Assembly (NCBI RefSeq): GCF_000452705.1
Contig: NZ_CP007014.1
Span: 5,238,501-5,302,500, forward strand
Direction: 5' to 3'
DNA: 64,000 nt
Source of the DNA: Pseudomonas syringae CC1557
GTDB lineage: Bacteria; Pseudomonadota; Gammaproteobacteria; Pseudomonadales; Pseudomonadaceae
Part shown: positions 59,286-64,000 of the stretch, one piece after another
How the letters are laid out: the number at the start of each line of letters is the position of its first letter
Position numbering within the stretch: position 1 is the stretch's first letter
Made by a program: the position numbers and the translations under genes
Notes under the pieces: generated by a model
What the model saw: the letters and a program-made list of their open reading frames with translations, nothing else
What the model was told of the DNA's origin: nothing
Databases searched by the model: none

Positions 59286-60965
59286 ATGAGTAACCCGAAA
59301 GACGATGACCTGCAACGCCAGGCCTCCGAGCACACGCTGGGGCTTAACCCGGTCGTAGGTCTTCAGCGCAAGGATTTACTGAGCACTGCGCGCATGGTGC
59401 TGCGTCAGGCCTTCAAGCAACCCGTCCATAGCATCAAGCACGTTGCGCACCTTGGCGCCGAACTGAGGAATGTGTTGTTCGGCAAATCGGCCTTGCAACC
59501 GACCCCGGAGGATCGTCGCTTCAATGATCCGGCCTGGAGCCAGAACCCGCTATACCGCCGCTATCTGCAAACCTACCTGGCCTGGCGCAAGGAATTGCAT
59601 GAGTGGATCGGCGCCAGCAGCCTCACCCCGCAGGACATCAGCCGCGCCCACTTCGTCATCAACCTGATGACTGAGGCCATGTCACCGACCAACTCCGCCG
59701 TCAATCCGGCTGCCGTGAAGCGCTTTTTCGACACGGGCGGCAAAAGCATGCTCGATGGTCTGTCGAACCTGGCCAAGGATCTGGTGAACAACGGCGGTAT
59801 GCCGAGCCAGGTCAATATGGATGCCTTCGAGGTCGGCAAGAATCTGGGTACCACTGAAGGCGCGGTGGTATTTCGCAATGAGGTGCTGGAGCTGATCCAG
59901 TACACACCCATCACCGAGCAAGTCCACGAACGTCCGCTGCTGGTGATCCCGCCGCAGATCAACAAGTTCTATGTCTTCGACCTGAGCCCGGAAAAAAGCC
60001 TGGCGCGGTTTTGTCTGCGCAGTAACGTGCAGACCTTCATCATCAGTTGGCGCAACCCGACCAAGGCGCAACGCGAGTGGGGCCTGTCGACCTACATCGA
60101 GGCACTCAAGGAAGCGGTCGATGTGGTGCTGGCGATCACCGGCAGCAAGGATATCAACATGCTCGGCGCCTGCTCGGGTGGTATCACCTGTACCGCACTG
60201 CTGGGTCACTACGCCGCGCTGGGCGAAAAGAAGGTCAACGCCATGACCCTGCTGGTCAGCGTGCTCGACACCACCCTGGATACCGAGGTGGCGCTGTTCG
60301 TCGACGAGCAGACGCTGGAGTCCGCAAAGCGTCATTCCTATCAGGCGGGAGTGCTGGAAGGGCGCGACATGGCCAAGGTATTCGCCTGGATGCGACCCAA
60401 CGACCTGATCTGGAATTACTGGGTCAACAATTATCTGCTGGGCAACGAGCCGCCGGTGTTCGACATCCTGTTCTGGAACAACGACACCACCCGCCTGCCA
60501 GCCGCCTTTCATGGCGATCTGATCGAAATGTTCAAGAGCAACCCGTTGATCCGTGCCAATGCGCTTGAAGTCTGCGGCACGCCGATCGATCTCAAGCAGG
60601 TCACGGCTGATGTTTTCTGTCTGGCGGGCACCAACGACCACATCACGCCATGGGCTTCCTGTTACAAATCGGCGCGGCTGTTTGGCGGCAAGACTGAATT
60701 CGTGCTGTCCAGCAGCGGCCATATCCAGAGCATTCTCAACCCGCCGGGCAACCCAAAGTCGCGCTACATGACCCATGACGAGCTGCCTGAAGACCCGGCA
60801 ACCTGGCAGGAAAACGCCACCAAACACACGGATTCCTGGTGGCTGCACTGGCAAGACTGGCAGGCCACGCGCTCGGGCAAGCTGAAAAAGGCACCGACGG
60901 CGCTCGGCAACAAGGCATTCCCGCCCGCTCAGGCAGCGCCCGGGACCTATGTTCACGAACGTTAG
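59286..60965 (+). CDS. phaC1: Class II poly(3-hydroxyalkanoate) synthase 1
   Basis: 559 residues, the usual length of PhaC1. The lipase-like box GACSGGITCTALLG places the nucleophile cysteine at residue 296, the established position. Catalytic aspartate is expected in AGTNDHITPW near 452 and histidine in SSGHIQSILNPPGNP near 480. Polymerises medium-chain-length 3-hydroxyacyl-CoA on the surface of PHA granules. A GGAGCG site precedes the ATG. First gene of phaC1-phaZ-phaD. Confidence 0.97.
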   Translation: MSNPKDDDLQRQASEHTLGLNPVVGLQRKDLLSTARMVLRQAFKQPVHSIKHVAHLGAELRNVLFGKSALQPTPEDRRFNDPAWSQNPLYRRYLQTYLAWRKELHEWIGASSLTPQDISRAHFVINLMTEAMSPTNSAVNPAAVKRFFDTGGKSMLDGLSNLAKDLVNNGGMPSQVNMDAFEVGKNLGTTEGAVVFRNEVLELIQYTPITEQVHERPLLVIPPQINKFYVFDLSPEKSLARFCLRSNVQTFIISWRNPTKAQREWGLSTYIEALKEAVDVVLAITGSKDINMLGACSGGITCTALLGHYAALGEKKVNAMTLLVSVLDTTLDTEVALFVDEQTLESAKRHSYQAGVLEGRDMAKVFAWMRPNDLIWNYWVNNYLLGNEPPVFDILFWNNDTTRLPAAFHGDLIEMFKSNPLIRANALEVCGTPIDLKQVTADVFCLAGTNDHITPWASCYKSARLFGGKTEFVLSSSGHIQSILNPPGNPKSRYMTHDELPEDPATWQENATKHTDSWWLHWQDWQATRSGKLKKAPTALGNKAFPPAQAAPGTYVHER

Positions 60966-61019
60966 GCCCGGACAGACGCAGACAGCGTTCCCAGCGGTTC
61001 AACCTACAGGGCTTCATGC

Positions 61020-61877
61020 ATGCCGCAACCGTTTGTTTTTCGCTCCATCGATCTGAACGGGCATACGCTCCGTACAGCAGTGCGCCCAGGCAAGAATCAT
61101 CTGACGCCGCTGCTGATTTTCAACGGGATCGGGGCCAACCTGGAACTGGTGTTTCCGTTTGTCGAGGCGCTGGACCCGGATCTGGAAGTCATTGCTTTCG
61201 ATGTGCCCGGAGTGGGCGGCTCATCGACGCCCAGACGCCCCTATCGGTTCCCGGGCCTGGCGAAACTGGCGGCGCGCATGCTCGATTACCTGAACTACGG
61301 GCAAGTCAACGCGATTGGCGTGTCATGGGGCGGTGCGCTGGCTCAGCAGTTTGCCCATGACTATCCCGAGCGCTGCAAGAAGCTGGTGCTGGCGGCGACT
61401 TCAGCGGGCATGGCGATGGTGCCGGGCAAGCCGCGCGTGCTGTGGCTGATGGCAAGCCCGCGGCGCTATATCCAGCCGTCTCATGTGATTCGTATTGCGC
61501 CGGAAATCTACGGCGGTGCGTTTCGGCGTGATCCCCATCTGGCGGCCAACCATGCCGCCAAGGTGCGCTCGTCCGGCAAGCTGGGTTACTACTGGCAACT
61601 GTTCGCGGGCATGGGCTGGACCAGCGTGCACTGGCTGCACAAGATTCATCAGCCAACTCTGGTGCTGGCCGGCGATGACGACCCGCTGATTCCACTGGTC
61701 AATATGCGCCTGCTGGCCTGGCGGATACCCAATGCCGAGCTGCACATCATTGATGACGGCCATTTGTTCCTGATCACCCGGGCGGAAGCCGTGGCACCGA
61801 TCATCATGGGCTTTCTACAGCAGGAGCGGTATCGCGCAGTCGTGCACCCGCAACCGGTGCCACCCCGAACCCGCTGA
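61020..61877 (+). CDS. phaZ: Intracellular PHA depolymerase
   Basis: 285 residues, alpha/beta-hydrolase. Lipase box GVSWGGALAQQF near 100-111, early motif NGIGANLELVFPFVEAL, aspartate in LAGDDDPLIPL near 221 and histidine in IIDDGHLFLITR near 249. It depolymerises stored medium-chain-length PHA from the granule surface. It lies 54 bases after phaC1. In most pseudomonads phaC2 comes next; here phaD follows after 51 bases. Confidence 0.95.
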   Translation: MPQPFVFRSIDLNGHTLRTAVRPGKNHLTPLLIFNGIGANLELVFPFVEALDPDLEVIAFDVPGVGGSSTPRRPYRFPGLAKLAARMLDYLNYGQVNAIGVSWGGALAQQFAHDYPERCKKLVLAATSAGMAMVPGKPRVLWLMASPRRYIQPSHVIRIAPEIYGGAFRRDPHLAANHAAKVRSSGKLGYYWQLFAGMGWTSVHWLHKIHQPTLVLAGDDDPLIPLVNMRLLAWRIPNAELHIIDDGHLFLITRAEAVAPIIMGFLQQERYRAVVHPQPVPPRTR

Positions 61878-61928
61878 CCCGGGCCTGAGCCCGATCACGG
61901 ATGTCAGACTCTCGAACAAGAAGACCGG

Positions 61929-62543
61929 ATGAAGACCCGCGACCGTATCCTTGAATGCGCACTGACGCTGTTCAACCAGCAGGGCGAGCCCAACGCCTCC
62001 ACGCTGGAAATCGCCAATGAAATGGGCATCAGCCCGGGTAATCTGTATTACCACTTTCATGGCAAGGAGCCACTGATTATGGCGCTGTTCGAGCGCTTTC
62101 AGTCCGAGCTGACGCCGCTCCTCGACCCGCCATCGGATGCCCGCCTTGAGGCCGAGGATTACTGGGTGTTCCTGCACCTGATCGTCGAGCGGCTGTCGCA
62201 CTATCGGTTTCTGTTTCAGGACCTGTCCAATCTTGCAGGACGGCTGCCAAAGCTGGCTCGGGGTATCCGCAACCTGCTCAACGCACTCAAGCGCACCCTC
62301 GCCTCGCTGCTGGCGCGCCTGAAATCCCAAGGGCAACTGGTCAGCGAAACCCAGGCACTTGGGCAACTGGTGGAACAGATCACCATGACCTTGCTGTTCT
62401 CCCTGGACTACCAGCGCATCCTGGGCCGTGAGGGTGAAGTGCGGGTGGTGGTCTACCAGATCATGATGCTGGTCACCCCTCACCTGCTGCCCACCTCAAG
62501 ACCCGCCGCCGAGCGACTGGCGATGGAGTACCTGGACGGTTAG
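61929..62543 (+). CDS. phaD: PhaD, TetR-family regulator of PHA genes
   Basis: 204 residues. N-terminal TetR helix-turn-helix at about 5-50 (ILECALTLFNQQGEPNASTL, then ISPGNLYYHFHGKEPLI) and a helical ligand domain. PhaD activates pha transcription in Pseudomonas putida, probably sensing a fatty-acid-derived CoA ester. It ends before a tandem dispersed repeat that separates it from convergent phaF. Confidence 0.94.
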   Translation: MKTRDRILECALTLFNQQGEPNASTLEIANEMGISPGNLYYHFHGKEPLIMALFERFQSELTPLLDPPSDARLEAEDYWVFLHLIVERLSHYRFLFQDLSNLAGRLPKLARGIRNLLNALKRTLASLLARLKSQGQLVSETQALGQLVEQITMTLLFSLDYQRILGREGEVRVVVYQIMMLVTPHLLPTSRPAAERLAMEYLDG

Positions 62544-62565
62544 GCGTGCGGGTTAGCGTGCCCAT

Positions 62566-62776
62566 GCGTGATGAGCGATAACCTCAACTATCGTGCGGCG
62601 CTCTGCGTCGCCATGCCGTTATGGACGCTCTGCGTCCGATCGTGAGTCCGTGGTGCAGCGCAAATGTGTGACGCGGAGCGTCATGACAGGCATTCCCATG
62701 CTGGAGCGTGAGGAACGATCATCCCAACTATCGTGCGACGCTCCGCGTCGCCATGCCGTTGTGGACGCTCTGCGTC
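62566..62776 (+). repeat. Dispersed intergenic palindromic repeat, array F (1.5 tandem units, period 140 bp)
   Basis: CTATCG blocks at 62588 and 62728, each followed by a GACGC/GCGTC palindrome and by GGACGCTCTGCGTCC; between them GTGACGCGGAGCGTCA and GGAGCGTGAGGAACGAT. It fills the gap between convergent phaD and phaF. Confidence 0.92.
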
Positions 62777-62805
62777 CGACCTTGAGTGTGTGCGCCTGAA
62801 AAGCA

Positions 62806-62837
62806 AAAAGCCCGCCTGTTTTGCAGGGCGGGCTTTT
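62806..62837 (-). terminator. Rho-independent terminator after phaF
   Basis: AAAAGCCCGCC and GGCGGGCTTTT form an 11-bp stem around a ten-base loop. On the minus strand five T follow, so it ends the phaI-phaF transcript; it may also stop reading from phaD. Confidence 0.92.
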
Positions 62838-62853
62838 CGGTTGCTGCCTGTTA

Positions 62854-63636
62854 TCAGGAAGAGCTGACGGGTGTTTCCGGTGCAGCCGACGGTGCGGGTG
62901 TTGCAGTCGTGTTGCTGGAAGGAGTTGCTGACGCAGATGGCTTGGCGGCGGTTTTGACAGCCGGTTTTCTGGCTGCGGGCTTTTTCGCTGCCGCAGGTTT
63001 GGCTGCTGCCTTGGCTTTGCTAGCGGTCGCAGTCGCGGCTTTGTTGGCCGCCGCTACCGGCTTGGCCGCTGCTTTCTTCACGGCAGGTTTGGCCGCTGCG
63101 GTTTTATTGGCTGCTTTATCCGCCGCTTTGGCGACGGGCTTGGCGGCTGCCTTGACCAACGGTTTGGCCGCACTCTTCGGCGCGGGTTTGGCCGCTGGGG
63201 TGCGTGAAGCAACAGGCTTGGCTTTCTCGCCGGTCAACAGTTCGATCTGACGAGTCAACTGATCGACCTTGCTGTGCAGCGACTGAACTTCGTTGCGGCT
63301 TGGTACGCCCAGACGTGAAATGGCACTGTTCAGGCGCTTGTCGAAAGCGCCTTCAAGCTCACTCCACTTGCCCAACGCGAGGTCTTTCACGTCACCGACG
63401 CGGGACTTGGCCGTCTTGGCAGTGTCTTTGACGTCATCCAGCTGCTTCTGCGCTTCTACCTTGGTCAGTTTCTCGGCCTTCTCGCCGTCCTTTACCAGCG
63501 TCTCGAAAAGCTTGTTGCCGTCGTTGCTTATTTTGGAATAAGCACCCAGACCCGCCAGCCAGATCTGCCGCGAGTACTTCTCAACCTCGCCAATCCATGA
63601 GCTGCCTTCTTTGTCGATCTTCTTCTTGCCAGCCAT
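62854..63636 (-). CDS. phaF: PhaF, phasin with histone-like lysine/alanine-rich tail
   Basis: 260 residues from the ATG at 63636 (MAGKKKIDKEGSSW) with AAGGAGAG upstream; an open extension before it is not conserved. Residues 1-140 are the phasin domain (IWLAGLGAYSKISNDGNKLFE) with a leucine-type coiled coil near 115-137 (VQSLHSKVDQLTRQIELL). The remainder is a histone H1-like tail of repeated AAKP-type units. PhaF coats PHA granules and binds DNA to share granules between daughter cells. It lies 10 bases after phaI. Confidence 0.95.
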   Translation of the reverse strand: MAGKKKIDKEGSSWIGEVEKYSRQIWLAGLGAYSKISNDGNKLFETLVKDGEKAEKLTKVEAQKQLDDVKDTAKTAKSRVGDVKDLALGKWSELEGAFDKRLNSAISRLGVPSRNEVQSLHSKVDQLTRQIELLTGEKAKPVASRTPAAKPAPKSAAKPLVKAAAKPVAKAADKAANKTAAAKPAVKKAAAKPVAAANKAATATASKAKAAAKPAAAKKPAARKPAVKTAAKPSASATPSSNTTATPAPSAAPETPVSSS

Positions 63637-63646
63637 CCTGCTCTCC

Positions 63647-64000
63647 TTATTGTCCAGACCCGGAACGTTTGAGCCGTTGTGGCCCGGAGCGTTCGAGCTT
63701 TTGGGGCGCGACACGTTCAAGCAATGCTGTCAGCTCATCGAGCTTGGCAGAGAGCGTGTCTACATCATGTTTAGACGGGATACCGATCCGGTTCAAGGCT
63801 TTCGCGACGCGACGGTCGAAAGCACTCTCGATTCTGTCGAGTTGCGCCCCGACTCGGCCTTTGGCGTAAGACACTTCGCCCTTGATCGAATCGATCTCGC
63901 TGTTGGCGGCAAGACGTTGTGCGTCGAAGGTTTTGCGGACGTCTTTCTCGGTTTCTTCGCCCGCCCTGATCAGCTCTCTGACGTACTGCGAGCCGTCTTC
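63647..64000 (-). CDS. phaI: PhaI phasin (partial, N-terminus outside window)
   Basis: 118 codons are visible on the minus strand before the window edge; the usual PhaI is about 139 residues, so roughly 20 N-terminal residues are missing. It has phasin features shared with PhaF: SQYVRELI near the edge, KTFDAQRLAANSEID, then RRVAKALNRIGIPSKHDV and a short coiled coil LSAKLDELTALLERV. It is a granule-surface protein and first gene of phaI-phaF, transcribed towards phaD. Confidence 0.92.
   Translation of the reverse strand, partial: EDGSQYVRELIRAGEETEKDVRKTFDAQRLAANSEIDSIKGEVSYAKGRVGAQLDRIESAFDRRVAKALNRIGIPSKHDVDTLSAKLDELTALLERVAPQKLERSGPQRLKRSGSGQ

Overview
The window is chromosomal DNA of a fluorescent-group Pseudomonas, most likely of the Pseudomonas syringae complex. 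This is inferred from gene order (pilGHIJ-chpA / gshB-tonB3-yqgE-ruvX-pyrRBC' / pilT-yggS-proC-yggT-metXW-rdgB-hemW / hslVU-phaC1ZD-phaFI) and GC-rich coding sequence. No rRNA, tRNA, CRISPR array, phage or insertion sequence was seen. Most of the window is conserved core genome; the obvious accessory segment is about 13.3-18.5 kb.

Layout. 1-5.7 kb: proline use, putP (cut by the window edge) divergent from putA, with GTTGCA operator-like sites between them. 6-13.3 kb: an acyl-CoA dehydrogenase, a CPA1-type cation/proton antiporter and a very large MscS-family channel. 13.3-18 kb: an AT-richer polymorphic toxin/immunity island on the minus strand. It holds one intact toxin with a Tsi6-like immunity gene, a small membrane protein, an orphan toxin C-terminal cassette broken by one in-frame TGA, its immunity gene broken by a one-base deletion, an intact paralogue of that immunity gene and one more immunity-like gene. 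18.5-25.6 kb: a 5-oxoproline (lactam) operon, NRAMP-like transporter - pxpA - DUF1445 - fused pxpBC - biotin carboxylase/BCCP, facing a GntR regulator with a perfect palindrome between. 25.7-27.2 kb: selO.

27.4-37.4 kb: the Pil-Chp chemosensory cluster for type IV pili (pilG, pilH, pilI, pilJ, chpA, chpC), without the methyltransferase pilK and the methylesterase chpB at their usual places. 37.6-43.7 kb: gshB, tonB3, yqgE, ruvX, pyrR, pyrB and an inactive pyrC', closed by a strong terminator. 43.9-48.5 kb: a double-TM2 membrane protein, an NlpC/P60 hydrolase, pilT (without pilU beside it), yggS, proC, yggT. 49-56.4 kb: metXW, rdgB, hemW, a small membrane protein, ilvD and alaC. 56.6-58.6 kb: hslVU behind a sigma-32-type promoter. 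58.7-64 kb: a DUF971 gene and the medium-chain-length PHA locus phaC1-phaZ-phaD with convergent phaI-phaF; phaC2 is not between phaZ and phaD.

A dispersed intergenic repeat of about 140 bp, built from several copies of the palindrome GACGC-NNN-GCGTC, fills six gaps between genes, twice as tandem arrays. The two most interesting systems are the decaying toxin/immunity cassette array and the 5-oxoprolinase-type operon that carries its own biotin carboxylase, which together resemble a split urea carboxylase.
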